This document shows positions 52,192-64,000 of a DNA stretch of 64,000 nucleotides, one piece after another. Position 1 is the first letter of the stretch, and each line of letters opens with the position of its first letter. The notes below the pieces were generated by a model that was not told the DNA's origin, ran no database searches, and saw only the letters and a program-made list of their open reading frames with translations. Source of the DNA: Nothopassalora personata (taxonomy: Eukaryota > Ascomycota > Dothideomycetes > Mycosphaerellales > Mycosphaerellaceae); the NCBI GenBank assembly GCA_033816765.1, contig CM066288.1, positions 3,472,001-3,536,000 of the forward strand, given 5' to 3'. The position numbers and the translations under genes were made by a program.

Positions 52192-55100
52192 TCATTGCAA
52201 GCAGGATGCTGCAGCGCGACGGTCCATGTGCGATGCCTCTGTCTCAAGGGCTTTGGCCATGACGTGGGTAACTGCAGATGTGTTAGTGGTGTGCTATACA
52301 AGGGACCATGCGAGAGACTTACTTGGCCAAATGACAGCCTTTTCCAACATCATGGCTGTGACTCTCAATACCTTGCTACCGAGACCGCAAGAACTGAGAT
52401 CAATGCCGTTGACCAAGGAAGCAGCTGCAGTGCCGTTGTGCTGTGCATCCATCAACAGTATGTTCTCCTGTTGCATCCTCTTCTCTTCCAAGCTATTGCA
52501 AATGTTCTCAATCTTACGCAACAGTTCAACGTCTTCGGCTTCGAGGAGCATGATTGCCGGTACTTGGCTGTAGTCGATCTGATCGCGTCCTAGGATGCCC
52601 AAATATCGTCCTGCTCGTTCCTGGATCGTCGTGCACCATTCTGCGAGCACCTGTGTGCAGTCGAAGAAGCAAATTGCAGATTGGATCGGCAGCTCATGCG
52701 CAGTGGGGTCCGCGTAGGTCATGTTATAGCTGCAGGCGATCGTGAGCGCATCGGCCGAATAATATGCAGCCTTGCGCAAGTGTCTTTCGCGACGCGTAGA
52801 GGCTTGCTCTTCGTCGCCCTGCAGCTGCGAGGCTCTTCGTAGTACAGCAGGCGCATTCTTTGTGGATGAAGAACTTGTCCGTACTTTGCGCTCAGCAGGA
52901 GAAACTTCGTACTCGCCACCATTTGCGAGCTCCTCAGCCATTTGATCGAAATCACGACGCCAAAACGCTTCGGCTGTACGTCCAAGGTTGACATACAACC
53001 GTACGAACGCCAAATCTAGAAGCGGAATGCTGTCTGCGGAGAGCGGTCCACAACCAAATGGATTCGGTCTTTCCAGCGTGTGATGAGGATTTGCCTTCCA
53101 AGCGACTTGCCAAGCGTTCAGAGCAGGCTCGATGTTTGTCACCATTGACTCGGTCTCCTGCACGGTCCAGTCTTTGTTCGCATGGCGGCTTCTGGTCTCC
53201 CAGATGTAGTTGTGTAGAGCATTGATCAGAACGTGGCAGCCGAAAGTGCTGGGCTTCAGCTCTTCTTCGCCAGAATGCAGATTGCCGGTCTCGCTGCAGC
53301 TATTGTACGCACTGGGTGCGAAGTTGTTGCCTTGGCGTTGGCTCGCTGTCAGAAGAAAGCTCAAGGCGTTGGCAAATGAGATCGAGCTTGCTTCGGAAGC
53401 CGCAAGTCCCCCAAGGGCCTGCCACTCCTCAGCACTTCGTGCTTCATAGAGCTCCTCTGCGCATGGTAGGTCGAGGAGGATCTCGGAATTCATGATGGTC
53501 GGCGTCTGATTGTATGCTGTGGTCAGCAGACTCGACAATATGAAGATAGCGAACAAGCATCGTTTGCGCTCTTCGCCAGTCTTCCACTTGATCCATTGTG
53601 CATGCAGGTCGGTCTCGTGATTAGCACCGCCGTTGGTATGGTCACCCATTTCCACATCGCCATTCCTCTGCGTGACCTCCGACCCTTCTCCTGTCGCCGA
53701 CGGGGAGCTGTCTGGACGTGGTTGTGCAAGATTGGCTGCTCTTGCCAGGCTGACCAAGGCAGCGATATGGTTGCTTGCGATATCCGCAGCGACTCGATCG
53801 CCGCAATGATGTCCATATATTACTGTCAGTAGCATCGCCTGGACTAGCCACAGCGGAGTTTCACTAGCACCATTCGACCCATTGGCGGCAGCTGAGATGT
53901 CGGCCTTGCGCCTCTCTTCTAGGTAGAGTTGTATCATCTTCTTTGCCGCTTCGAACAGATTCTTTGACGCTGGATGGTCGTACTCGTACAAGGCACCGAT
54001 GGCGGCCATACCCAATATTAGGCATCGAGCGCCACCAGTGGAGGCATTTTGAGCCGAAGTCGAGGAGGGTGGCATTCCTCGTGGACCGCCGTTCGTTTCA
54101 ATGACATCGAAGGACAATGTGGCCAGATGCGCGATTGGCAGGTGTGGATGGGCAAAGTGACTAAATGCCTCGATGTATCTTTTGATGTCAGCTGTTTCTG
54201 GGAGCTTGGGTCCCTCGCTTTGTGCATTGCTTCGAGCGGCTGCCGCTGGAGACATTGAAGAGCTCACAGATGGCTGCGAGTACTTGCGGTGGTTGTGTCC
54301 ACCTAGCACAGAAGGTTGCGCCAGACTGCTCAAGAGTGCTTGTCGCGTAGAGTCTGTGATGGAATCTGTGGACATTGAAGTCACGGAGCTGTGGCGAGCG
54401 CTGCCGGTCATGGACGATGAAGCAATGCTTGGGCTGTTGGAATCAAAATTGGACAGAGTGTGTCCGAATGCTGCAACACCATTCTGGTTGTGCATGATCT
54501 CTGACATTGATTGATGGTGGTGATATTGTGTGTGACCAGCCTGCTGCAACATAGCTTGGTGGAAGTATGCGTTGTTAGTCGGAGTTGGGTCATGCAAGCT
54601 GTATGGCGAAATGGTTCCATTGGCAGCTTCGAGATTCGGCAGTCCGTTCCCCAACGCCTCGAGCTGGAACGGTGCTCCGGACAGGTTCTGCTGCTGTTGC
54701 GTGTCATGCTGTGGCCATTGATAGCCATTGTGTCGAACTGGCAAGGCAGCTTGGCCGTTGCTCATATTCTCGGAAAAGTCGCCAGGGCTGTCTCCACTGC
54801 TGATTCTTGATGGCGAGGATTCGTCAATAGCTTGATCATTGTCGTTGCTATTGCCCAAATGCATGTTCCAACTGCGCATCCATCCGAAGTCCTCTTCAAT
54901 CGGTACTTGCTGATTGGTTGCAGGATCGTAGCCGAATGGGATATTTGAGGACTGTATCGAGCCAGCGCCACCGAAGTGAAGCGCAGCTGGGTTGATTGTC
55001 GTGTGCGGCGTGAACAACTGGTCTATGTCAAAGCCACCAAAGTTGGCACGTGGAGGTGCCGTCTGCAGAGAATTGGACAAGTCCATGTTGTTGATGTGAG

Positions 55101-55846
55101 TATCAAGCTTGGGGAGACCATGAATGTTGCCGTGATGGCCGACCGCCGTTGACATACCACGGTAGTCAAAGTTGCCTGCACCTGGAAGGCCGGTCATGCC
55201 CATGTGGCCACCATGCAGCCCATTGAGTCCCAGTGCGTTCAGTCGATTCAGATGTGGGTTGTTTCCATCGAAGATGCCTAACGAGGCCATGTCGATGTGG
55301 CTGATTGTGTTCGCCCTCGGACGTCCTTGTGCAATGTTGCCAGCAGCGCCACCGACGTTGGCGTTTGCAATCGAGTTCTTGCGCACTCTGCCATTCACAT
55401 TGGCGCCTACTCCGCCAACACTCTCTCTTCGAACTTGTCGTGGACGGGTTACGGCATTGGTCATATGCAGCTTCTGCTGATGGCGTAACAAGAGATCCCT
55501 TCGCGCAAAACACCGCGTACACTCCGGACACTCGAAAGGCTTCTCTTTGGTGTGCGATCGTTCGTGTCGCTTCAAATGCTCGAGTCGCGCAAACGATCGA
55601 CCGCATGTATTGCAAACATGTGGTCGTGGCTTGTCTGTCTTCGGAGGAGGAAACTGGCCATTGGACGTGCCATTTGGGACTGCTTTGCCATTCGCTGCAC
55701 GCCCTGTATATTGTCAGTCATCCCACTCATGTGATGGTTTGGTTGTGGGCATGCCTACCATTCGCCTGATTGGTAGCAGCGGGAGGCTTTACATTTGAGC
55801 CTGGAGAATCGGTTTCCGGCTCCTGCTTGACCGTTTCCGGTTGCAT
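52192..55846 (-). CDS. amdX: C2H2 zinc-finger transcription factor, AmdX-like
   Basis: Three exons, complement(52192..52271, 52323..55703, 55759..55846), 1182 aa. Introns of 51 and 55 nt begin GTAAGT and GTAGGC and end CTGCAG and ATACAG. Two adjacent C2H2 fingers lie at about 60-109: HVCNTCGRSFARLEHLKRHERSH and FECPECTRCFARRDLLLRHQQKLH, joined by a TKEKP linker. This finger pair is that of Aspergillus AmdX/ADR1-like regulators. A fungal-specific transcription-factor domain follows from about residue 535 (DIKRYIEAFSHFAHPHLPIA). The middle is Gln/Asn/Ser-rich. The spliced C-terminus reads THVMAKALETEASHMDRRA, clearly coding; leaving intron 2 unspliced ends at SKSLAWSLV instead. AmdX activates acetamidase in A. 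nidulans; the target here is inferred. Confidence 0.88.
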
Positions 55847-57411
55847 GCTCTAATATGTACAATAAAACAAGCTCTAAACTCCGTAAACAAAACCGAGAGG
55901 TTATCGAAAATCAGCGCAGCAGGACTTCGGATCGAGTAGAGGTCGGATGGGTCAGGATAGGTTGTAGTGGTGTTGTAGACGGTCGTTCATCGAGAGCAAT
56001 CGCAGTGCAGCTGAGTGTTCGTGCTGATTAGAAAAAAACTGGAGACTGCGTCCCAAATCGAAATGGCGACCCAAATGTGTAGCTTGTTCTACTGTTCTGG
56101 TGTCACACGGACTCTGCTCTGCCAGCCAAACTTGGCGGCTGCACGGTCGCAGGTGTTCGATCGTACCAGGCGTTGTGGTGCAATGGCCAGCCCAGCTATC
56201 CAATGTTTGTGGCGTCGATTCCAATGGGTACTTCTCGATACTGAGCTTGCAACGCTTCTCTCAAGACTCGTGTTGTTCGCAGAAGCAGAGAAAGCTAACC
56301 AGAAAGCTTTCGTCAGCTGGACACCAGACCCAGGACTCTGCACAGGACGGCCGACCTTAGATAAAGTTTGGGTCACTGCTGGGGCCCGGACAATCTGGAG
56401 TCAGTCTAAGTAGCTCGAGCCAAGCGTCTAACTCTAATATCGAGCGGCTCTCTGGCCTACCCGAATAGGCGATGCTGTGTTACTACGTTTCCACGGGGCG
56501 AAGAATCGACCGGTCCTCAACCATACGGCGAAGAGGATACTATATCTGGAGCGCTGGGTTACGTACAATGAGCAATGCAAGAAAGATGTTGCCGATGGTG
56601 GGCCGAGTATTGTCTTGCTGGGGGGAAATCTGGGGTCTGGAGAAGAGTGCCTGCCGTTACTTGCTGCTGTTCGTCAACGGCTACGTCGGTACAGTGCCAC
56701 TTTCCGACGCCGATGTACGTGGTCACTGGTCAGATCAGTAGGAAGTCCAAGCCAGTACGTTTCAGGTATAAGTCTGCTTGAACCTGAGCTCTTGGCGTGC
56801 CGGCAGATATGATCCAGGACAGACGCTGTTGGTGCCAGGTTGTTGTTTTTTGGCAGGGCAAGCTACATCACCTGGTGGTCGCTGCGATTATTGACATCGA
56901 TACGCCGGCAGCGCTACTGGGCGCATGGTGCGATGCGTCTGGACGCGGTGCAGCTTCGAGGACGTTGTGGATTGGCGCATACAAGGCTACAAGCGGCTTC
57001 CATGCATTGATTTGCCAGGGTTGCACGCAGGCTGACTGCAAAGAGCGTGGAACGGTCTGTGCTACACCCGAGGCAGTGACAGACCCTGGCGTAGAGCTAT
57101 GCCGTATCGCTGCTAGGGCCTATGAATCTGATTTCCTCTTCCTGCACGTAGCCCGACGGCGGACGCTGCCTTTCCGCTGCTTCTTCTTGTCGCTGTGTGC
57201 GATCATCATCACGACGCTGTGCGCGAGCAGCCGGAGCAGAGTTTTCGGCCTCACGTGAGCCGCACGGCACCCGCCATTCAAACCAGAGCATCCTCAGCAC
57301 TGAGTTGAAATGACGGCGATGCGCAGCTCGCTGGCATTATGACAGGCAAGGCCCGACCTGCCCGACTGGCGCTGCGTCGATGCAAGTGTTCAGCAGGGTG
57401 GGTCAGCGTAG

Positions 57412-57445
57412 TAGCGGTAGCGGTAGCGGTAGCGGTAGCAGTAGC
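57412..57445 (+). repeat. (GTAGCG)n hexanucleotide run
   Basis: About five copies of GTAGCG followed by GTAGCA variants, a short tandem repeat within the gene-poor region. No coding context. Confidence 0.85.
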
Positions 57446-57639
57446 AGTACCACAGTCTCGCCTCGGAAGAGCGTGCACCGATACCACGTTTGCTGGCGGC
57501 GCTGCACGCACTGTGCTGTGGCCGCTATGTCATCACTCGCGCTGGAAGGACGGCGACTGACGTTCCTGGCGGCGTGCGGTTCGCGTACGCTGGTATGAAC
57601 GTATGCAATCATGCAAAGGGTCCATGCATTTTGCGGAAC

Positions 57640-57674
57640 CTGCAGCAGCACCAGCACCAGCACCAGCACCAGCA
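57640..57674 (+). repeat. (CAGCAC)n hexanucleotide run
   Basis: About five CAGCAC units flanked by CAG triplets. Like the nearby GTAGCG run it lies in the gene-poor region and shows no coding context. Confidence 0.85.
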
Positions 57675-60261
57675 GCACACCAGGGCTCGGGAAGCAGGTC
57701 GCCAAGCCTGCCTCGACGATCGAATGCCTGCGCAACGATGGAGCTCGTACTGTACGCCAGCGGGGCCCAGGTAGCTCCCTGCAGTCGATGTACTTGTGAC
57801 CTCCCCAAGCCACGCAGGCCCACCTTCGCCGAACGTCATCTCGACTCCGACACGGGTTCGGCTTCAAACTCATGCAAATGAACGCGCTTCGCTCGCCAAC
57901 AGTCAGAGCCTGAGCCTGACATGACGCTGTGCCGGCGGCAGCCAGAGCAGCTGACCTATGCGTTCTGAGCCTCGCCGTCAACTCCGTAGCCCACTCTCAC
58001 TCTTTGCAGCCGCGGAACCCACAGAGGCATTAATAATGTTCATAGGCCCAAAAGACGGCTCTCTAATACAAGCGGCTCGGAGGCTCTCTGAACAGGACTC
58101 AAGACCAGACTCGTCACTCTACCGAGTCTACCCCAGAATATGCAGCCCACCGAGCCAAGCTCATAGGGTCTGGAGAAATATGCAAGCTTGCGTCGTGATT
58201 TGCGAGAGATTGATTGGGCTCGCTTGTGGGCCGCTGGCGTCGCCACAGCGAGTTTCGTCCGTTGTGCACGCGACAAGACGAAAGGCATGCAAACTCAAGC
58301 GTCGGAGCTTGCGACCGTTGCGCACAAGCGCCGTCGATCGAGACGTCGTCCTGCCACGCGGTGGACAAATTGGCGCGTGCACTGTAGCGGATACCACCAA
58401 AATTTGCGAGATCTCACCAGCAAGACTGTATCACGACTACGCAACACGACCCTCGTTGAAACGGAAAGCCCTATCATAATCCCGGGCCTTCGTTTGTGGG
58501 GGGTGACCTGGGCATAAAACCATCCCGGGAGGTGCTGTTACAGTCGCCCTAATACAGTATGTCCACCGCGTGCCTGCGCTCGTCCCCCTTCCTGCTCCAA
58601 GGGCCTCTGCAAGCCGCCCAGGCATGTCGCCTGCGTGCGCGATATTCTTAGCCGCGTGGGAGCACTGCAAAGGCCTCTCGGCCACATCACGCCCGTCGGT
58701 GCCTGTAATAAAGCGCTACTGACACTCGGCTCGGGACTATGGCATATACGATGCCAAGAGCATCTCCGGAGTCTGCTACAAGACTTGAGTGGCGGCTCTT
58801 TGCTTCTGAACATGCTACGCTGTAGATCGTCATAACACCATCTTCGGGCAATCGCAACGTGCAGTGGACGATGAGGACAGCGCAACTTTGGTTTGCTGCA
58901 GTGCGGTACTGTGCGGCATACTAGATGAATGTGCGTATTGAAGTGGCGCGGACGGATAGTAAAGGTTCTGCGGAACGGAAAATCAATCTAGTGCCTAGGT
59001 CTGGAAGCACTCATCACAGTCTGAACTTCGGATTTCTTGCCAATCTTATTAGCCTGGGTTGACTGCGGCGGAGATGTGACTACTGATATCAGGTCAACAT
59101 CTGCGAGTGATATCCTCACTGCGGAAAGTGAGATGTGTCGCAGAGAGCAGCTGAAGACCATTCAAGCCGGCAACATCACGTTGTCTTGTGCATGAACGAG
59201 GTGGACCTCTGAAGGAGCGGTGGCTTGCTGCGTCGCTGATGTTCTGTTGTCTTTCCGCTGCTGGCATCACATCGACGATGCCCAGCTGTCGCAAAGAAAC
59301 CCGATGCACGAAATCATGGAGAGCAGCCATCGCGGTAGCCTCATATGGACAAAAGCTGCTGGCATCAACGATCACAGACAAACCTGTGAATCTGCAGCGT
59401 GAAGCACAATTGCAACTCAGAGCAATACAAGGTACCAATCGCAGCATCGCTGCCCCGCGATTTGGTGGGGAGCTTCGAAAAAGCTCCTGGGTCGGCTGTA
59501 AGCAGGCCAGGACCACAGGACAAGATGCGTGCAAGCGTGCATACCAATTGCTCGTGGCGCAGTCTTGTCGCATTAGCTGTTTTGGGCGAAACCCTGACTC
59601 GTGCGCTGAACAGTACTAGAAAGACGATTTAAAGGCATGTAGTGTGTATCGTCCACGCGATGACCGTCGGCCATGGTTGCCGATAATGGTTTGCATAATG
59701 CGGCGCTAAGGTCGGATCTGATAGTGCCATATTGAGTATGGTGACATAGAGGTGGCTATGGACCGGACGAAACTCGCACCAGCCTTGTCCATTCCTGTGC
59801 GGAATCTCGGCGCAGGCCAAGCTCGACAATGGGGATGATGCGGACGATGGATGACCGAAGGCGACAGGCGATATCAGGAGCCCCATATTGTATGTCGTTG
59901 GGGTAAACATTGAACTTGCTACGGAGCCCACATGTCGTTGAGCGTGGCAATATGCCCCATCAAGCCACGCTTCGACGACATTATGGAGGCAGTGGAGCAG
60001 TTTCTGGAGTACAGCTTCGCTAAGAAGACTGTTCCAGAGCCATCATGCGTTGCATATGTTTCCGCCTGCTGCGCGCAAACAGCTCCAGAAAAAGACCCGC
60101 TCATTACGCTGCTTCCAGGCTCTTCGTAATCGTGCGTCTCCTGTGAGGCCGACACAAGGCGGCTACGGCATGACCTTCGATTCAGCGCGAGAGCGAGAAA
60201 TTGATTCAGCTCCTCGCAATATTCCAGGCAGCGTGCAAGGTTGTAGTCCTTGATGGCGGTC

Positions 60262-60859
60262 TCATTTTTTGTTCTTCTTTTTCTTCTTGCCGCCGCCGCC
60301 GCCTGACTGCTGCTGTGAGTCTCCCGTGGTTGCACCTTTGACGCTGGATACGGCCTCCGAGGCATTGTGTATCACTGGCGCGTCCTCCATCGTTGCATCT
60401 GTCGTCAGAGATTAGCCATGTCAGGCTTACATGGGCAGCATATCTCAGTACCTTCTGCTTCCTCCGGGATTGCTGCCATGTGCCTGCCCATTCGGCCGAG
60501 TCCGTGTATCAGACGACCAACCTCAGCAGCTCTGTCTGTTTGGAACTTCAGCACCACGCCCGATTCAGGATCGTACGTCTTCAGCGTAAGCGTGGCTCGT
60601 GGGACTGGTGCTGCCGCGCTGCCCTCCTTCTCATCCTGTTCTCCACCGGCATCTCGCTTCCTCTTCCGTAGCTTCTGCTGATATTTCGGCTCGTTAAGGT
60701 TTGGAATCTTGTACTTGGTGGTGATCCGAGTCTATGTGACCTGTCAGACGAGCTCCCAATTGTGCGGCTCAAGGCGTACTTACGCACCGTAGTTGGCCGC
60801 GCTTGTAGCAACAGCGAGGTTTGGTGTTGCCACTCGTCGCTAGTAGTGAGTTTGACCAT
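60262..60859 (-). CDS. SRP21: Signal recognition particle subunit SRP9/SRP21
   Basis: Three exons, complement(60262..60398, 60452..60731, 60788..60859), 162 aa. Introns of 56 and 53 nt begin GTGCGT and GTACTG. The SRP9-21 domain is seen at about 1-100: TTSDEWQHQTSLLLQARPTT, then TRITTKYKIPN, ATLTLKTYDPESGVVLKF and TDRAAEVGRLIHGLGRMGRH. SRP9 (Srp21 in yeasts) forms the Alu-domain heterodimer with Srp14 that arrests elongation while ribosomes are targeted to the ER. The C-terminus GGGGGGKKKKKKNKK is a lysine-rich tail typical of fungal members and probably contacts 7S RNA. Start at the ATG at 60859, in MVKLTTSDEW. Confidence 0.87.
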
Positions 60860-61147
60860 TCTTTCTCATTGACATGAGATGCGAATGATACGTGCGTTGG
60901 AAAGTGTTATCGACTGGAACTCGCGACCCGATGGAGGAAGCGTCTGTGCGGGCTTGGCGTGGGGCAGATCTCTAATGAGCCATTCACTTTCACAGAAGAC
61001 ATCACATGCTTTCATTGCGCCTTCTCACAAAGATCTCTTTCGCTTCTGTGATACTGTCGCTACTAGGTCGCAACGCAATTCAAATTTTCGCTTTGACCAG
61101 ATTCAGTAATTCTCGACTTGCCTGCAGCAGCACCACACGAGACAAAA

Positions 61148-63127
61148 ATGGTCGAGACTGAAAGTGCCACCCCTGGCAACGAAGAAGGAGATGCCGGGCC
61201 TGACACTGCATTCGACATACTCAGCGATCTGGCATCTCGAGCAAAGGTTTTGCAGGCAGAGCTCGAAACCTTTCAGTTGCATCTGAAAAAGACCCGTAGG
61301 GAAGGGACTGTCGAGATTGCTCATTTCAGATCAACTGTGCGATCAGAGGTCGGCTCTCTGGACAGACTATCAAAACAGCCAGCGAGTGCAAACACTACCC
61401 ACATCGCCAGAAGCTCGAACCTGCCTTTTCTTGAGAAAGTCTGGGACCAGGCCAAAAAGTCACAGCATTTAACGGCGTTGCATAAGCGAATCTACTATAA
61501 CTCCCCAGTGAAGAGGTACGTACCGAATGGTAGCAGATATCATTGTCTTAGAAAAGTGCACGCCGTGTTTCCAAGCCAGCACCAGTCATTGAGATATCGA
61601 CACGTGATTCTCCAGCATAGCTAATAGTATTTTAGCTTGTGTCAAGGATTGCACCATGTCAACCTCGCAACTCATAAACAAAGTTGTCCGCCCAAGGACG
61701 GCAAAGCTGCTGTGACTGTTGACACCATCACGGACTCCGGACGGACGTGGACCAAAGTCTCGCTGATTACCAACACCAGACTTTTGTTTGATCTCGCGAA
61801 GCAAGGCTGGCAATCAGAAGGGTCGGACAATGACGACAGTGGCATATCTCCTGACGATGACGAAGAGAGCGAGGTTCCTCTGGTCAAGAACGCCAAGGAG
61901 CTGTTTCTTGCGGCGCAGTCTTTTCGCGTACGCACCAGGAAGCCTCAGGTCCAGCTGATCTTGCCTCGCATCCAGCTTGGCGAGACCAGGGAGGTGGATG
62001 ATATTGTCGAGAAATGTAAAGCGATCGGCGTCAGAGTATTTTGTGGAGAACGCCTGGATGCAGTTCCTTTGCTTGAGACAGCACTGCATGCTATGGCTCC
62101 GGATCCCATGGCAAGCTTCACGGACACTGTCAACATAGATTGCACCATTCTGTTGGCTCGTAAGTACAGTCCTCTTTTCTGAGACATCTGCTGATATCGA
62201 ACGCTCCAGTCGTGTCGGAGTTCTCCCATAGTAAGGTTGCCAAAGAGCCTTGGTTCCACAAGGCATTACAACGTCAAGTCGAGATCGAAGGCAATGAAAA
62301 CCTGTTATCTGCACTTCTGTACCCGGCGATCGTAGGACGTGACCTCATCTGCACCGAGGAAGCCGCCAAGCGCATGCAAGATATTGTGGACACGATAGGA
62401 ACTCCTTCCGAGAAAGCGAGAACCGCTTTGCTGCTGCAAAACGATCAGAACAAGCCACCGATCGACCTCATCGCCGAGATGCGGTCACTGTCAGCATACG
62501 AGGTCCCTAATGATTGGCGCCTTCCAGTCCGAGTTGTGAAGGAAGACCAAAAATATATCAAGACCAAACTTCCGCAGGAGGCTTTGCAGATCAGCAAGTC
62601 CCTGTCTGACATCAACCGGTCCGTGTTCCTTTACGGGTGGGCACAAGGCATCACCACGATCACCAGCAATCGAACGGTGGCGAAGCAGATTGAGAGTGAT
62701 CTTGACAAATACGACGACTTGGATGACTCTGTTTTCCCAAGCATATGGCTGTGCCCGACCGCCCGCTCCCTGGTCGGAAAAGAGAAGAAAGGTGCCAAAA
62801 AGCAGGTACGTGAAGGAGACGACGATCCAGCTTGAGTTATGTCGATGCATATGGCTATGGCATCTCCTCCTAGTAAATGTTTGATCAATCGTATGGCCCG
62901 CCACTATTGCACCACGGCGTCCTGACAATCGGCAGGGCAGTAACGATGGTGTTTGGCCGCTCCCTGATCCGTTACGAAGGGAAGAACAGAGAAGGAACGG
63001 CCTAGATGTTCTGTCATCCCGGGAGGGCTCCCAAGTGGAAGACCTGAGGCCCAATGGCTATCCCTGTGATGAAGCGATCGAAGCAAAACTCTCTGCGCGG
63101 CGGATCGTGGAGGAGAAACGCAAATAG
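61148..63127 (+). CDS. DUF1308/UPF0415 (C7orf25-like) protein
   Basis: Four exons, join(61148..61515, 61636..62159, 62210..62805, 62936..63127), 559 aa. Introns of 120, 50 and 130 nt begin GTACGT, GTAAGT and GTACGT; phases agree. The order matches the UPF0415/DUF1308 family: a helical N-terminus (FDILSDLASRAKVLQAELE), TWTKVSLITNTRLLFDLAKQ, VKNAKELFLAAQSFRVR, VQLILPRIQLGETREVDDIV, GVRVFCGE, then FTDTVNIDCTILLALVSEFS and EKARTALLLQNDQ. Biochemical role unknown; it is conserved from fungi to animals. The last exon (RREEQRRNGLDVLSSREGS) is open for 64 codons and reached by good splice signals. If intron 3 is kept the protein ends at 62835 with 562 nt less coding potential explained. Confidence 0.8.
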
Positions 63128-64000
63128 GAAAAGCTAGAAAGCTAGACTTCGCATTTGTACCTGGCAAGATAGGTTTTTCATCCTGTCTACCATGGGAATA
63201 AAGATCGAGACGGTCGGCAGCGCACTCAATAAGTATTCCTTTCCGATTTCATGGCGTCAGATGAATCCTTTGCCCTGCCATTTTGCGTTCAGTGACGGCA
63301 GTCCTCTGGCACCGACTAATCTGCATAACTAATCATTCCACCTATATCAATGCCAACTCAAATGCTCAGATCCTTTCTCAGTATTGGCAAAGATCGCCCT
63401 GCTTCCTTCTCCACGATGAGGCTACGGTGCCCTGCCTCGTCCCGAGAATCGCTTACATCCTGTGGCTCATCTGAGATCCCAAGCTCCTGGTGAACTCAAT
63501 GCGTACCAGAGCAGCCATATGCTTGTTATAGCTTAGGGTTCCCAGTCAACCCAAGCATTTGGATCACGCAAGCAATGCGAGAGCTTGAAGCTGATCAATC
63601 ATCATGCACTTCTGAAAAGCTCTGCTGACCTTTCCCCATGCTCTCGCTGCGGAAATCGAACGAATATAGGCTTTAGGGTCACTAGATCACATTCCTCTTT
63701 CTCATCTTGCTTCTCTTCGGCAGTGGGCTGGCACCTGTGGTATGACACGAGACTTTCCTTGCGAAGCACCAACCGCATAGCTGCGCTCCTGAGGTCCAAT
63801 TTCTTGAGCTCCAGGGCGGGTCACGCGGGTGAACGAGTCTGAAGATGTTGGTCTACAATTTACGGACTGCTGTCCGGTGACATTCGAGCGTCATGCTGGT
63901 ATCCCGCCGGTGCCGATGCAGTCTAGACCGCACCGAGCACAAGAACAAGACTACACGGTCCAGGCACGTTGTGCCTCTGACAGCGCTGTGAGCCAACAGC
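63128..64000. other. Intergenic to window end, no gene seen
   Basis: 870 nt with only short motif-free open frames on both strands. A neighbouring gene may begin beyond the window. Confidence 0.4.

Larger units (their letters stand above)
55847..60261. other. 4.4-kb region without a recognisable gene
   Basis: Between the promoter of the AmdX-like gene and the 3' end of SRP9/21. Many open frames of 60-190 codons exist on both strands, none with a recognised motif or consistent exon chain. It contains two short trinucleotide/hexanucleotide repeats (57412-57445 and 57640-57674). It could hold long regulatory sequence, non-coding RNA, or decayed accessory DNA; the sequence does not say which. 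Confidence 0.5.

Noticed and set aside
52000..52593. 197-codon plus-strand frame
   Set aside because: Runs antisense into the AmdX-like coding exon and has no motif.
57403..57981. 192-codon minus-strand frame in the gene-poor region
   Set aside because: Length is produced partly by the two hexanucleotide repeats; composition is Arg/Ala/Leu low complexity and no domain is visible.
62491..63054. 187-codon minus-strand frame
   Set aside because: Opposite exons 3 and 4 of the DUF1308 gene, with no motif of its own.
1..64000. tRNA and rRNA genes
   Set aside because: I scanned by eye for B-box-like GGTTCRANYCC elements paired with an A-box and found none convincing; a dedicated tRNA search would settle it.

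Overview
The window is nuclear DNA of a filamentous ascomycete (Pezizomycotina). The evidence is dense protein-coding genes, mostly intron-poor, with short GT..AG introns (mainly 49-80 nt), fungal families throughout (Neo1 flippase, TigA-type PDI, Zn(II)2Cys6 and HET relics, Sda1, an AmdX-like zinc-finger factor), and no bacterial operon structure. The gene forms look most like Dothideomycetes, but that is an inference from family resemblance. Exon boundaries below were read by eye from splice signals, phase and family resemblance.

Layout. 0.3-1.4 kb: decayed zinc-cluster transcription factor (-). 2-3.3 kb: two-PH-domain protein (OPY1-like, -). 3.8-7.3 kb: EFL1/Ria1 60S-maturation GTPase (+), with a 21-nt micro-exon beside its P-loop. 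7.6-8.1 kb: dual-specificity phosphatase (+). 8.9-10.3 kb: protein with two F-box-like motifs (+). 10.7-12 kb: acidic poly-Asn protein (-). 12.7-14.5 kb: PUB1/TIA1 three-RRM protein (+). 15.1-20.9 kb: SEC16 (-). 21.6-25.6 kb: NEO1 P4-ATPase (+). 25.7-26.9 kb: TigA-like PDI (-). 27.5 kb: amidohydrolase relic. 27.9-29.4 kb: flavin monooxygenase (-). 29.8-30.5 kb: NTF2-like membrane protein (+). 31.3-33.2 kb: Pro/Ala/Glu repeat protein with duplicated exon-intron modules (+). 33.4-33.9 kb: MFS relic. 34.2-36.5 kb: SDA1 (-). 37-38.1 kb: TMEM53/DUF829 protein with an apparent frameshift (+). 38.3-41.6 kb: six-exon glycine-rich hydrophilic stress-type protein (-). 43-43.7 kb: small unknown protein (+). 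44.1-45.4 kb: truncated FAD oxidase and GH128-like relics (-). 46.3-47.5 kb: ubiquitin-like/WLM metalloprotease (+). 48-49 kb: HET pseudogene (-). 49.2-49.6 kb: RFA3 (+). 49.9-51.1 kb: DUG3 (-). 52.2-55.8 kb: AmdX-like C2H2 factor (-). 55.8-60.3 kb: a 4.4-kb stretch without recognisable genes. 60.3-60.9 kb: SRP9/SRP21 (-). 61.1-63.1 kb: DUF1308/UPF0415 protein (+).

Most intact genes are housekeeping. Two serve 60S ribosome maturation (EFL1, SDA1). A block from 15 to 27 kb serves the early secretory pathway (SEC16 and NEO1 from one shared promoter region, then TigA), with SRP9/21 further along. Between them lie decayed accessory genes: a zinc-cluster regulator, a drug-type MFS transporter, an amidohydrolase, a FAD oxidase, a GH128 enzyme and a HET gene. 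No wholly new system can be demonstrated. The most unusual intact loci are the repeat protein at 31.3 kb, whose introns look duplicated with its exons, and the large glycine-rich protein at 38-41.6 kb.
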